A stretch of 64,000 bases of DNA from the NCBI GenBank assembly GCA_023053575.1, contig JAKZAP010000004.1:3701572-3765571 (forward strand). The letters are read 5' to 3'. Both the position numbers and the translations under genes were made by a program. The notes under the pieces were generated by a model. It saw only the letters and a program-made list of their open reading frames with translations. It had not been told where the DNA came from and did no database searches. This stretch comes from Branchinecta lynchi (Eukaryota; Arthropoda; Branchiopoda; Anostraca; Branchinectidae). Below are positions 10,447 through 22,257 of this stretch, piece after piece (position 1 is the stretch's first letter; every line of letters starts with the position of its first letter).

Positions 10447-10950
10447 TTAATTTGGTAGGGTCCAAGTTTTAGGTAGGGTCCAAGTTTTAAGCGCCTGGTC
10501 ATCATTAGTGTATTCGTGAGAAAGTATGATATTAACTACCCGCTTCTGGATTGATTCAATTAAATCATACGTAAGACGTACTAATTCTGACGTAAGTACG
10601 GGGCGCCAGGCGGCACAAGCGTATTCAGTGTGAGGGATTACATTTGTCTTATAACAGTAAACGAGACTTTCACGGTCAAAATCAAACTTTTTGAGTTGAC
10701 ATAAAGTTTGGATTGCTGTATGGGATTTTTTGTAGTATCTGGTGTGTGTTATGCTTGAAATTAAGTTTATCATCAATCCAAACTCCCAGTATTTTCGCTT
10801 GGCTGACTGGGGGAAAAGTTAGATTGGAACTTGGAATCTCCCTTTTCAAAAAAGAGATTCGTGTAGCCGACGACTTATCAAGATTTGTTTTTAGCTTTCA
10901 CGATTCACACTCGGTCTTCAAATTTTCTATTGCATCAGAAGCTGGGTAGT
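10447..10950 (-). pseudogene. LINE reverse transcriptase C-terminal fragment
   Basis: Read on the minus strand, two frames joined by a shift near 10,770 encode a non-LTR polyprotein tail: first a segment with AKILGVWIDDKLNF, then one with VIPHTEYACAAW and IESIQKRVVNIIL. These blocks are typical of the thumb and post-RT region in CR1/Jockey-type elements. There is no start, endonuclease or polymerase core, so this is a dead fragment. A 19-bp direct duplication (GGTAGGGTCCAAGTTTTA) sits at its 3' end. Confidence 0.75.
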
Positions 10951-11049
10951 AATTTGATATTAACTGGACAATTATGAGAGAAGTAAGAGAGAGTCTCGGA
11001 ATTACTTTTACAGATGAATGAGTTCCAGGCACCTGTATTCTGAATTTTT

Positions 11050-11695
11050 GAATAACGGAAGGATGGCGAGTAAGATTTATCTCTTCCTAAGGGAACCACC
11101 CGACCCTTGTGCTGGAGCGGAAAGATTTCAGTCTTTCAGATGATTTTCCGTTCAGGAACGGATAAAGTACTGTAACGACTAAACTAACGGCTATTGCCGA
11201 CCTTTTTCTCTTCCTCAACTGAACTTTTCCGTACGTGTACAGTAAATTTTACACCACCGGGACAGGAATATTCTGTCCCGCTACAGAACTTTTATGCTTG
11301 GTTACTGGAACTTTTCCCCCGTTTACAGAAATCTTTCCCGTACGAGAATTTTCCGTCCCTGTAGCCTACAGTAAAATTTCCGTTTATGTGCGTCAGTTCC
11401 TCAACAGAATACTGATGCAGCGGGACAGGAATAAGCAGTTAAGCAGCAGAAAGTGTACGCTTGGGCGCAGAAACTTTCCGTTTATACGAATTTTTCCAAA
11501 ATTCTGAAAAACAGTAAACTTCTGTTCGTGAGCGGAAAGTGTATTACGGAAATTTTCCTTGACTGACCAAAGTTGCTTTGGATCGCTTTTTCAGAAACTT
11601 TCTGTACACGGACGGAAGAAGTACTGTAATGCCTGTTGCAACATTTGTCTGTTCCTGAACGGTTTTTCCCTTCGCTGAGTGTAAGAGACATTATT
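11050..11695. repeat. Phrase repeat E (GGAAAGTTTCTGTACAG-like)
   Basis: About 640 bp consist of degenerate short phrases such as CAGAAACTTTCCGT, CCCGTACAGGAA and their inverse forms. Order is irregular and no unit length is fixed, but the vocabulary is very restricted. No coding signal is supported. Confidence 0.55.
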
Positions 11696-11934
11696 TACTG
11701 TCTTTCACGGTTTTGTCGACATCTTCACCGCACAGTCAAAAGATCTTGGAGTCAAGAACCCATGATCATATCTGTGTCAACTGTTTTCATACATATACAG
11801 GCACCTGACGGGTGAAGTCATTTCATTTATTCTCTGCGAGTACCAACATGAAGGAAAAATCCTTGGAAGCCACGCCTTCGAGGCTGCCGCTTGTATCCGC
11901 CGATTCTTCAGACCTTTCTTCTGTTTAGTATATC

Positions 11935-12249
11935 CAGGGTTGCGACATGTCGCACGATAGAGTGAATTGTCACTATTTTATTTGTGTCACTCTTGTCCTA
12001 TGTAGGACATAAAATTCACTCTATTTAAAAAAATTTCCAGCGATGTCATTTTCCAGCATTGATTCCTAACAAAAATGACAATTTCATGTTTTTTCAAGGA
12101 CAATAATTAAGATTTGAGATTTTCGCAGCATTGATTCTGACCAAAAGTGACCGTTTCCCATTTTTAGATGAACAAAAATTTCACTCCCAAATCACTCTCT
12201 GTTTTCGAAAAAAAGTCACTCTCTAATCTTTTTCGATGTGGCAACCCTG
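11935..12249. mobile_element. hAT-type MITE with perfect 8-bp target duplication
   Basis: The termini are CAGGGTTGCGACAT and ATGTGGCAACCCTG. The flanking 8 bp AGTATATC is perfect on both sides (11,927-11,934 and 12,250-12,257). Eight-bp duplications and CAGGGTTG-like ends are characteristic of hAT elements. The interior has repeats of AATGACAATTTC and GTCACTCT phrases and no transposase. Confidence 0.85.
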
Positions 12250-12354
12250 AGTATATCCTGTGAGGGGGCAGGCAGATAGCTCCCTTATTCTTTAGGTAAC
12301 AGTTACACAACAGTTTTCGTGGCCAAGTCCCATGATCATGTTGCGCAGTTTAAG

Positions 12355-12780
12355 GACGTTAGTTGCCTGCCCCTCACAGGATAAAAGGATGAAAAGGACG
12401 GCGCAGCTTTCCTAGTCTTAGTGTTCTTACCCTTGTCACCGAAATTGTTTTCGATTGTGAGATGAAGATGCACCTTTTTAAGATGTTAGTTGCCAAGCAG
12501 TGAGGGGATACTAAAAAAAGAAAGGAATGGCACACCATTAGGATGTTAGTTGGCAACCCCTCATTAATAGATATTCCTTCAGCCCCATCTGACTGCGAAT
12601 CATATTTCATGGTGCAAAACGGATACCTTCACTTGAATTCAGCTGACGTATCCGTTTTGCACCATCAAATATAACCCCTCAGTGGATACTAGAAAGAGGA
12701 TAGGAATGGTAAAAGTTGAGGGTTTTCAGTTGCAACGCCTCACATGGTACTAAGAAGAGAAAAGGAACGGGCAGCTTTCC
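12355..12780. repeat. Degenerate 'TTAGTTGCC...GGATACTAAAA' repeat
   Basis: This has the same vocabulary as 6,175-6,612, repeated four times with the order TTAGTTGCC, CCTCA, GGATACTA, GGAAAGGAA and GCAGCTTTCC. A short MITE is inserted at 12,609-12,665. Confidence 0.5.
12609..12665. mobile_element. 57-bp palindromic MITE
   Basis: The ends ATGGTGCAAAACGGATA and TATCCGTTTTGCACCAT are perfect inverted repeats of 17 bp. The centre contains CAGCTGACG. Related ends occur near 48,590-48,612, and the ACGTCAGCT block also occurs in the 33,557-33,689 element. Confidence 0.75.
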
Positions 12781-13655
12781 AAAACTCTGGAACATTCTTG
12801 CTCCAAAATTCAGGTCTTTTTTCAGTTTCAAGAAACAACTCTGATGTTCCAAAAGATTCTGAGGTTCTAAGAGGTTCGAAATACTCTTAAGCTCTAATTT
12901 GCTCTCAGAAGAGGAGCTGATAGCCATATCGTAAAAAAACTAAAGAAAAAATCATTTTTCCGACAAGAGTTGCCTTGAAATAGGTCAAAATACTTTGAAA
13001 TACCAAAATTATTTTTGCCGTAAGTACGATTTCCTGTGACAAATAATTCACAGCTGTGAATCTGGGAAGAAGTCAAAAACCTGTGACAAATCTCAGAATA
13101 CTGCAACCAGTGGCAACTCTGCTCCTGGTGCTGCTTTTCCCATTTGAATGTGCCTTTACTGTTTCTGTTGACTTTCCTGTTTACGACCCCTTGTATTTCG
13201 TAGACTGCTGCAAAATAGAGGCATACTTCTGTTAACACTTCTCTAAATTATCGGCTAACCATGGTTTTTCTTTTCGCCTCTAAGATTTTCAAACGGGGAA
13301 TGGTAAGACAAGTCTTAGACAAGTCTTTCAGCATCTTTTGACACAAAGAATGGAAATCGGATTTGTTTATTTGCTTATTTTTGTGTATTGTTTTTCTTCT
13401 GTTGGGATGTTCCGGAGGATTAGGAACTAAATGTAAATCTGCTGCATACTAACGACACCGCTAATTAGAGTGTCGCTTTAACTGGCGTCACCGTACTTAA
13501 ATTATTGTTTGTGGTCGCGACTGTGCATTAATGGCCAGGTTGGCTGTACTGCACTTGGAGATGTTAAATGTATGTAAAGTATGCAAAGTAAAATGTGAAA
13601 CATTTTACATACATGCAAAGTATGTATGTAAAGTATGCTAACGCATACTTTTCAG
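12780..13655. other. Stretch without supported gene
   Basis: Nothing coding is supported. At 13,565-13,650 there are short inverted and direct repeats of GTATGTAAAGTATGC and its complement, capable of folding. Confidence 0.4.
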
Positions 13656-13659
13656 CTGA

Positions 13660-15290
13660 GACGACAGATTCGTAGGCAATGTCTCAGTCGCTCTCTTAGG
13701 AGGGTTTTCGCGAGATCTCGGAATCCCTTTCCGGCGAGCGAAGCGCATCGCGAAAACTGTGGGAAAGCGAATCCTGGAATCACTTTCCACTTTCCCGCTG
13801 GACTGATCGCGAAAACACATGGAAAGCTGACATCGGGTCAAAAACTTTTTTCATGGGGAATTTGGGCCCACTTGCCCATGAGCTTTGAAGTACGCTGCAT
13901 GGTCTTATTGGTTACTGTTACATCTCTGCATCTATACATACATTTCCAGAAGTATACAAGACTTGAACACGAGACATGTCATAGACGACGTAACTCATGG
14001 AAAATCTGGGCTCAGTTACCCATGAACGGGAGGGGGGGGGGGCAAAAAATTTCATATCTAGACCTAAATATATATCCTTGACTGTACCAGCTTAGTTTTT
14101 TTATTCCGGTCGCGGGTGAAAAACTTAACTCATCGGCAAATTGGGCCCACTTGCCCATGAACGGGGAGGGTGGGGGGTGGTTCAACTCCACATATAAATC
14201 CCCAACTCTATGGTCCAAAAGCACAAAGGAATTTCATCGCACTATCTTCAGTTCAGCCCTATCCTAAATGTCCATGAACGGGAGGGTGGGGATAAAATTG
14301 CATATCTATACCTAAATACCCTTGACTTTACTAGCTTAGTTTTTAGTGGAACGAGTGCAAGTATCAAGTTCAAACTTGGTGCACCTGTGGGTATACTCCT
14401 GGGCAATGTGGGCCCAGTTGCCCATGAACGGTGTGGGGGGGGGGGGGTGCAACTTTAAAAGCAATTTCCCAGCCCTAGGAGCTACACGTCCAAGAAATTT
14501 CATCGTACTATGTACAGTTCTGGTCAAGTTATGAACATTATTCACTGGGCAATCTGGGCCCATTTGCCCCTGAATCGGTTGGGTGTGAGGGGTGGGACCC
14601 CCAAAAGGCACAACTAGACCCCATAAAGTTCGTTACCCTTGCCAGGAATCAACAGGTATAAGGTTGAAACTTGGTATGATTGTGAGCATTGGGGTCTCTT
14701 TTTACTTGTTGCGGGTCCCAAACCCCACCTCACTTAGTTCATTGGCTATTGGATTGCCCATTTTTTAATGTTTTTAATTTGACAAGAAGTGGAGATAAGG
14801 CGATGAAATTCCTTTGTCCTTTAGGATCATAGGGACCGGGGAGAGTTCAACCACCCCCACCCTCCTGTTCATGGGCAGGTGGGCCCAAAATTGCCCATGA
14901 AAAAAGTTTTTGACCCGTGACTGGAATCAAACTCTAACCTCATATACTTGAGAAAAAAGGTGTAAATACGCATTTTGATGGGTCCCGACCCCCCCCTCCC
15001 CTCCTGTTCATGGGCAGCTGGGCCCAACCCGTACGGAAGTAATTTAGACGTTTTCAGCTGTTGACAGCTGTAAAACTAACAGAAGTATTATGGGACGCTT
15101 TCAACACGTGTAATATTTACAGCTGTCTGTAAAACAGCTGTAAGTTGCTGTATCCTACTGTATTTAGCTGTTTTCAGCTGTAACAATTACTTTCGTTTAT
15201 CCAACAGGTTATGAACATTATTTACTGGACAATCTGGGCCCATTTGCTCTTGAACCGGATGGGTGTGTGGGGGGGGGGAACAGAAAACCG
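13660..15290. repeat. Tandem family F5 with G-runs, interrupted by a MITE
   Basis: From about 13,850 a unit recurs at intervals of roughly 120-180 bp: GGGCCCANTTGCCCATGAAC, then a run of 8-14 G, then a CATATATAAATCC or CCTTGACT block. Both orientations appear: C-runs near 14,850 and 14,990 are the inverted form. The preceding 13,660-13,845 holds CGCGAAAACTGTGGGAAAG phrases. The array continues at 15,205-15,290 after the insertion at 15,034-15,195. Open frames running through it are by-products of the repeat. Confidence 0.6.
15034..15195. mobile_element. MITE with CGRAAGTAATT ends and CAGCTGT phrases
   Basis: The ends CGGAAGTAATT and AATTACTTTCG are inverted repeats. Between them, AGCTGTTTTCAGCTGT-type phrases recur in both directions. 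It interrupts the F5 array. Confidence 0.65.
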
Positions 15291-15753
15291 AAAGCTGCTA
15301 CAGCGGTCGCAATAGTGGATTGTTCCAAAGAACACTCCACTAAAACCAGTCTCTCTTGCCCTAACCGGAGGTTAAAAAGTTTTTTGTGATGACTTTTGCA
15401 TAATTGACAAACCTGCGTCATACTCCTGGGTTTTTGGCAACTGTAAGCACACATTAGTTGCCGAGGTAAATTGAGCCCGAGAAGAGAATCTTCTCCCGAA
15501 GACGTCGTTCTTTGGTTGTACGTCAGTCTTATTTGATCGTGCGTCACTGTTATTTGAATGTATTATATTCGAATTGTTCCGTGGAAACTATTCATAAGAA
15601 ATGTACAAAAAAAAAAGAATCCCGGTCCTGAATATTCTTTTATTGCGTTCTTGAAACCTAGGTTCATACTATTATTTGCTAGCACTTGGGTGATAACATA
15701 GCTTTCCAAGACACTATCGTATAAAAGTTGCGACGCGGGGAAACTAGTAGTGT
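15290..15753. other. Stretch without supported gene
   Basis: No gene or clear repeat is supported here. A minus-strand open frame (15,218-15,547) overlaps the F5 repeat end and shows no recognisable domain. Confidence 0.35.
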
Positions 15754-16530
15754 TGAAACAAGAGCTAAAAGCTTATGTGGTACTTGCAAAGCTGGGTCAG
15801 AGGATGACTTTGTAAATTTTTTTCTCGGGATTTATTGTAATCCTTTGTAAAAATAAAACACCTAAGGCACGAATGTTCATAGCCCTTGGAATCATGAAAA
15901 TCTATCGTTTAGTAGAAAGTTTATTTTTACGCTTCGCGGCAATTATGCGTACTTTCAGGGGGCTAGGAATTCATTCGTAAGCAAAACACTAGAGGTAGAA
16001 ACAATCGTGGGCCGTTGCGGATCATTAAAATGTATTGCTTGCTTAAAAGTACGTATATTTTGTACTTCGCGGTTAAAATCCCGTTGAAAAGTTTATCTCA
16101 AAATAGTAGTATGAAGTTGTAGGAAAAAGGACCATGCAGTACGAACTGATGCTAATACATAATTCATTGTCAAGGCAACCGTGTTACTGCATTCTACGGC
16201 ATGCGACTGTTAGCAAGACTGGATGCTACTATAGCCAGACACGATGCTACTGGATACAACTGCTTGAGGTTGGCCCAGTCTGAGGCACATTAAATGATAG
16301 TAATCTTTACTATCTTTACAATAGCTGCACATTTTTCGTACAACTATCATTTTCTTTATTTATTATTAGATTTAGCGTTAAGCTTTTAGCTTGTCGCCAA
16401 GCTTGTCATGCAACTACGCAGGCTACAAATTTTTCATCTGGATGAGTACTATAAGGAAATTCATTTGTAATCAAACTCCTTCAGGCAAAATTGATCATGG
16501 GCCCTTTGTGGGGATCACTAATATTTTTTT
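15754..16530 (+). repeat. F3 copies with R7 and a LINE tail fragment between
   Basis: 15,754-16,090 starts AAACAAGAGCTAAAAGCTTA, the 5' end shared by F2 and F3 elements, followed by two F3 units. 16,090-16,345 is repeat R7 (GCAGTACGAACTGATGCTA, GGATGCTACTGGATAC, GTACAACTATCAT), also at 56,420-56,720 and in part at 53,015-53,090. 16,350-16,410 matches the end of the LINE at 18,966-19,030. 16,440-16,530 is another F3 unit. Confidence 0.55.
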
Positions 16531-16879
16531 TTCTTGTTGGGAGACAACCCCAGGGTAGTCAGGAATAGAAGGTAACGTAGCATGGGGTTCACGTGATAAA
16601 CAAGAGTGATCAGTCTTTCCCCATTGTATAGGCCTAGGCTATTTTGGACAGTCATATTTTTTAGTGTCACAGGATGGCGTCGAGAAGCAGGCATGCGCCG
16701 CACATTTTTTAAATTGGTAATGCCTCAGGGTTCTTGCCTCGAACAATTTCTGTCTGCTTTGTGTCTTCTTTTTCAGAATTTCCACCTGTTGTGGAAAAAA
16801 AATCTCTCAAGAGATAAGAGAAGAATGGAAATGCACGGATTTCGCGTGAGTCAATGTCCTAGCAGATTTGTGCACTGCT

Positions 16880-17325
16880 CTGTATGTATGTGTGTATTCA
16901 TGACCCACCGGAACTTTGATCCCGGCGGAGACAAATTCGTTGAAGGGGTTCACATTACCATTTCACGGGGGTCGTCAGTTCAAATCTCGCTTGAGGAGCA
17001 TGTTTGTCTTTCAGTGAAACACTTATTCGTGTCAAATTAAATATTTGGTTTTCTCCAAGAGGTCCCGCCGTGTGGTCTCTAGGCTCCGGGGCATCATGTA
17101 TAAAGTAGGGGGGCGCCACGCCCGCTTCCCCCAAATGTGGTCTGCGAGTCCGTAAAAATAAGAGAGTCGGCGCGAAGCACCGCAGTTTTTCGTATAACAG
17201 TTGATTTTTTAATAAAAACATTTTAATATCCAGGTCCCCTGTCCCCATGATAAAACGTCCCCGTGGCAAACGTCCACATGACAAAACGTCCCCTTGGCTG
17301 AACTTCCCCGGCTAAAATGGACCAA
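16880..17325 (+). repeat. tRNA-SINE-related piece, CAGTCGGTAAA repeat and phrase repeat B
   Basis: 16,920-17,015 shares GATCCCGNC, CACATTACCATTTCACGG and GAGGAGCATGTTTGTCTTTC with the SINE-like units at 3.2 and 29.8 kb, but with the halves in a different relative orientation. 17,100-17,235 repeats the 5,280-5,500 unit. 17,240-17,325 carries CAAAACGTCCCCRTGGC phrases (family B), also at 57,365-57,460 and 60,535-60,722. Confidence 0.5.
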
Positions 17326-17536
17326 CAACCAAAATAAGATAATATTTTCGGGCTGATTTTAAGATTTACATCAGACCTGGCATTCTTTCGAGGAGGATTA
17401 ATTTAAGACAAGTATACGGGAATGAGAGTTTAGAATCGCCTAGGTATACAAATATTATCCCGAGCAAAACGAGACTTGATCTACGCATGCCATATTTATC
17501 GACACGACCCTAGGCCTACGCTGATTTATGCATTCT

Positions 17537-18290
17537 CCTTGATAAGATAAGATAAGATAAGATTTAATTGCACAAAATGCCAAAACGCCATGGCAACAAA
17601 ATAAACGAAAAAAGAAAAGAACACAAATCTATACAGTAACCTACTTACTCTAGGCATAATTTTCGGTGTTGAAAAGCGACCCTGAGGAATCTCACCAGCC
17701 TCCTCACATCATCAAACTGACGGCTACCAATCATACTACAGATCCATTTCCAACACCCTCACACATTCTCCAGACACTTCATTCCTTACCTCTCTTAATT
17801 CTTCACATTCACACATGACATGCACCACACTTTCATTCTCATCTCCACACATTGAACAGGAGAATTACTGACCAGAACGTTCGGAAGAACTTCCAATATA
17901 TGTTCTTCTTCTCCCAAGCGGTAAACAATCTGCCCTGAGACACCACACCAACTTTACTTCGTCCCTTTTTACACCCACCTTAAAAAATATTCCCACCCCC
18001 ATACCTCTTTAGCCTGAGCATAATACCTCAATGAATGTGACAGATCCTTTGCAACCTGCCAAATTTTAATTTCTTGGTATAAAAGCCTAGCCTCCACCTC
18101 TTTTTTTATTTTTCCCAATTGCAAACCAGGACCTACGCCATCATTCCACCACATGGACAGTCCACAACCATCTAATATACATCTTATTTGTGAAAGACCA
18201 CGAATCTATTCTAGTATCTAAAATACTCTATTTGAGCCAGATAAGGTTTCTTTTTTTCTTTTCTTTTTTAAAAGCCGCCTAGTATCTTTT
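17537..18290 (-). mobile_element. LINE 3' fragment with (TTATC)n tail
   Basis: On the minus strand a broken frame carries a zinc-binding tail, CSMCGDENESVVHVMCECEE, like the C-x2-C-x-H-x-C tails of non-LTR polyproteins. An upstream open piece (18,154-17,969) is in another frame. The element ends with TTATC repeats (17,541-17,562 on plus as GATAA). The sequence is unrelated to the (TA)n-tailed LINE at 2.3 and 8.3 kb. Confidence 0.65.
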
Positions 18291-18299
18291 ACCTCATTC

Positions 18300-18960
18300 C
18301 CGTCCCATATGAACTGGCCCGGTGACTACGCTTCCACTTACCCTCGGTGACGCCAACGGTCTTACAAACAAAACTTTCGTTTAATTTTTTTGACCGACCT
18401 ACTAATTAGCGTCACTATCTCTATCTCTATCTCTACTTTTCGTTTTTAAAATCATTTTTTTTAGCCGTTTTATCTTTATTAAAAAAAAAAGAAATTATTA
18501 TCCTTACTACATCTTTTCTGAAATTCTATTTCTTTAAAAACAAATCATAAAAAAACACAACAAAAACGAAATATTTATTTTAATAGCAGCTAAATCCGGA
18601 AAAACTAAGTCCGAAAAACTACCAACCACCAAAAACAAAAACAAAAAATGCATCTGCCGCGTTAAGGGTGTCCTTCCAGTCTAAGAAACCCGTATTGCGG
18701 TGGCTCACTTTACGAAACAAAAACGAAACGAACTTTTAAGAACCAGATAAGACTTCCGCTTGTTTCCTACGAGGAGCTCATTGGTCATAATACCGGTTAC
18801 GCATAGCCAGCTACCACTGATCGCTGATAAGCCTAGAGGAAGTTGTAGTACGCTGTATGGTTCGAAGCGAAATGGTGTGTATCTGAAGCAACTGGTCCCA
18901 CTTCCGCTCTTTCCTGTCCATAACATGTTCCTACATCTGTAAGGCCAACTCTTAAGTTGT
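18300..18960. other. Stretch without supported gene
   Basis: A short CTCTAT microsatellite is at 18,417-18,437, and A/T-rich runs follow. I see no supported gene. Confidence 0.4.
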
Positions 18961-18961
18961 T

Positions 18962-19256
18962 TAATTTATTTATCATTTATTATTACGTTTAGCGTTAAGC
19001 TTTTAGCTTGTCGCCATTACTTACACAAGTACAAACGGATTACATATACTTCACACACAGAAACTGATACACAACAAAAGTAAACACATTTTCAGACTAC
19101 AAAAGCAACTGAGTAAAATGGGGTGTCGACTATACCACGCTTAAACGTTTGGATACTGCCTGAATCAACAACTTCTGCTGGCAAACTGTTCCACGGTTCG
19201 GTTACCCTATGGACGAATGAACACTTGGCCAATTTTCTTATGTGGTTTCGGAGGGT
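18962..19256 (-). mobile_element. 3' end of a second CR1-like LINE
   Basis: Minus strand: a short frame encodes the end of a polyprotein with the CR1-type block RVTEPWNSLPAEVVDSGS. A 3' untranslated part and an AATAAATGATAAATAAA tail follow. A 55-bp remnant of the same tail is at 16,350-16,410. It abuts the (TAA)n tail of the next LINE. Confidence 0.65.
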
Positions 19257-19361
19257 ATAATAATAATAATAATAATAATAATATATTGCAATACAAAGGC
19301 CACAAAGCCTCTACAAAGTTCTTTTGAAACATTTAGGGTCGTACATTTTGGAAAGAAACAT

Positions 19362-20945
19362 TCAATCAATTTCTTTCTTGAATTGGCTTATTGATGGGGA
19401 GTTTGCTCTTTCTTCGGGCAGTTGATTCCAATGGGGTGGCACGCAGTTTTTGAAACTCCACCGACCATTATCTTTGCAGAACCTCTCTGCGGTGAGTTTG
19501 AGGCTATGACCGCGTAAGTTGTTGAAGTTGAGGATGTCGTCAGCTTCGACGTTTTCGTACATACCGTGGCATAGTTTCCGTACATACCGTGGCATAGGGT
19601 GTTGGCGGGTTGTAGGGTAGTGACTGAACTTGAAAAATGAATTGGGGTCAACATCATCTGCTCCTTTAATTATCCGAAATATGTTAATTATGTCACTAAG
19701 GCGCCTTCGAAACTTTAATGATGGGAGCAAGAAGTCAAGTAAGCCGCTTTGGGTATGGAAGTGTTGGAGGAATGGGATCAACCTGGTCGCCCTTCTCTGA
19801 ATTTTTTCTACTCGTTTTTCATCAGTCACATTTAAAGGAAACCAGACTGAAGTGTTGTATTCAACGATAGGGGGAACCAGGGATTTGTATAACAACATAA
19901 AATTTCGGAGATTGAACTTACTAAAACTTCTAAGAAGCTGCGGTATTGAAACCTTATCAAACGCTTTTGAAAAATCAATGTAAATACAATAAAAAAGTAC
20001 ACCCAAATCAGCAAAACGTTGGAAATCCGTAATGACTTCAATACGTTGAGTGTTCTTTTCACCATCTTTTCTAAAACCGTGCTACAATCACTTTTACATC
20101 GCTCGGCAAAATCTGGATGTGATGATGATTGGCCGATAATTTGCAAAATCTGACCTGGACCCGCTTTTGTGAAGAGGCTTTACGAATGCCTTCTTCCATC
20201 CAGAAGTACACGAACCGGATACTAATGATAAATTAAATATGTATGCAAGGGGCTCTGAAATCTCTGCAGCGATTTGCTTGATCATTGTATTTGGGAATCC
20301 GTCAAATGTCTGGCGCTTTGGATAAATCAAGATTTTTCAGAATGTCATATACTTCACTCGCTGAAAAATCAGAATCATTGTACAGTGATGGAGGTGGTAA
20401 AGTAGAGGTTCCTTCGCATGAGGTTGTAGGTTGCTGTGAATGTGTCTGTTGTAATTTAACAAAAACAGAAGAAAAATATTGGTTGAAAATTTGGAATTAC
20501 TGTCTATGTTTTGCTGAGTGTCTGGATGTGTGAATGTGGAAGTGGATGGTGCAAGGTTAGGCTTGTTTCTGTTTACGTATTTCCAAAGCTTTTTAGGTGT
20601 TTTTGTACTTGACTGAATGATTTTTGTCTCAAGCACTTCACGATTAGCCCTAAGAAGTCTAGTAACTTCCTTTCTTGCACGGCAAATCTCTTCACCCACA
20701 GAACAAACTTTTTCTACACTCAATCAGCGCTTCTTTCAACAACTCGAAAGCAGTATCAGATGACACTCGACCGTTTTCAAACTCACTCATAATGTTCAGA
20801 GACGATATGAAATTTCTCATCATTACATTATCTGCCTTATTGTCGTCATATCGGGAGGTACTGACCCACGCTGAACAACCGTGTTCATACAAATCTTGAG
20901 CACAACGTGATCACTTTTACCTAAAGGAGGACAACAATCAACACT
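19362..20945 (-). pseudogene. LINE reverse transcriptase region, frameshifted
   Basis: Read on the minus strand, successive blocks are visible. At 20,945-20,880 is the endonuclease end (PPLGKSDHVV). At 20,723-20,560 is the linker before RT (KKLWKYVNRNK). At 20,330-20,090 is RT motif 0/1 (WKKAFVKPLHKSGSRSDFANYRPI). At 20,000-19,940 is a part with YIDFSKAFDKV, which carries the first catalytic aspartate region. At 19,930-19,362 is the C-terminal domain (SLVPPIVEYNTSVWFP, RVEKIQRRATRLIP, WNQLPEE). The segment between the FSKAFDKV motif and the tail is deleted: the YADD box is missing, so no active polymerase is possible. At least three frame changes are needed to follow the protein. Confidence 0.85.
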
Positions 20946-20966
20946 CAAAACGTCAGTGGGCTTGTC

Positions 20967-21771
20967 GACGGCTACCTATCACGAGACAAGTTTTCACGAG
21001 ACAAGTCTATCACGAGACAAAAATTTCTAGAAAAATTTTCGAGAGACAAGTCTGTCATTTGGCAATTTTTCACAAGACAAATTACCAGGAGACAAATTAT
21101 CAAGAGACAATCCTTGCTCAAGGAAAATTTCCGTGAGACAAATCCGGCATAAAGACGTTCTATAAATTTCAGCGACTGAGTTTTATTTGCTCTATACACA
21201 CACAAACACACAAAACTAAACTAAAACACAAAGTAGGAAAATAAAATGTAAACAGATGAAATACCGGAGAACCGGGATCGAACTTTGTCGTAGACAGTCG
21301 CTGCGGGGTTACATATGTGGTTGTGGTCAGCCGTGGAAGTTAGAGTAAACTTGCCATTACATTCTTTCCCTCGTAGCCTACTGGACAGTCTTTGTCAGAG
21401 CATCTGTAGTAGCGGCTTTCTGAAGATGTTGAAAACAGAACGAACTTGTAGCCACTAGTATGGTCTGCAGTCCCTCCTCTTGCAGTTTTCACCATTTCTA
21501 ACTGCATTTGGGTTGATATTCTGTTTCCAAAATCGAAACTGACTACTATCCTAACATGCAACCTCTACTATACGGTAGCTCACTCTAAGCTGTTTGTCTT
21601 AATCCTACTTTTCTTGATCCGGGTGGTCTCGTGGAAGAGTTTTCTAACGAATAATTGCCTCTCGAAGATTTGTTTAATGCTCTGATTGCCACGTGCGGAT
21701 TTGCCTAGTGACACTTGTCAAAAGCCGATTGTCTCATGAAAACCTTTCTCGTGATGTGCTCCCTTGTTGAC
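20967..21771. mobile_element. Phrase-repeat element A, inserted in the LINE
   Basis: The left end is CGGCTACCTATCACGAGACA followed by repeated CACGAGACAAG phrases; the right end is the inverse form (TTGTCTCATGAAAACC, CTCGTGATGTGCTCCC). The middle (21,215-21,600) is unique in this window. The element separates the endonuclease codons at 21,772 from those at 20,966, with a few host codons lost. A second copy starts at window base 233. Confidence 0.75.
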
Positions 21772-22257
21772 ATGCTGGTATAAATATAGATCGTCTACTG
21801 TTTCTAAAAACTGCTGCTCGTACGATGAGCTTGGTTGATTCGTACTACGGGTACTCAAGTCGATACGCGGTAAATTGAAATCACCTACAGTAAGTAATTT
21901 TTGGCTGGTTGCAACAAGACGAGGAAGACAAGCTAGAATATTGGCATAATTAATAGAGCTCGTCGGGCTGGGAGTAGGACTGCGATAAAGAGCAACCAAA
22001 CGCAGGGAACTACTCTGAGAAGGTAGCTTGATGTCAACCGCGAGACGTTTTGAAACTCCATCAACCAGTTGATCACTAACTTCACAGAACTTAATTGAAT
22101 CATGGATATAAATACAAATCCCTCCTTTCGCTAATTTATTAAACACTAGGCTATAATGCGGTAACTGCTGAAAATAAACAGATGCATCACTGAAATTCTT
22201 AAGTAGGACCTCAGTATCAACAACCACGCGTGGTTTCCGGTCTCGTACTAAATTCAT
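21772..22257 (-). pseudogene. LINE endonuclease domain (partial)
   Basis: An apurinic-endonuclease-like domain is visible in one frame: GGICIYIHDSIKF, the strand LRLVALYRSPTPSPTS, and the catalytic-loop motif LLTVGDFNLPRIDLS, where GDFN is diagnostic of the exonuclease/endonuclease/phosphatase fold. The N-terminus with the first catalytic residues (NxxS/E) is only partly present. The frame then runs into inserted element A. Confidence 0.85.

Noticed and set aside
13635..14611. Several open frames of 70-148 codons on both strands
   Set aside because: All overlap the G-rich F5 tandem repeat, and the same DNA gives open frames in both directions.
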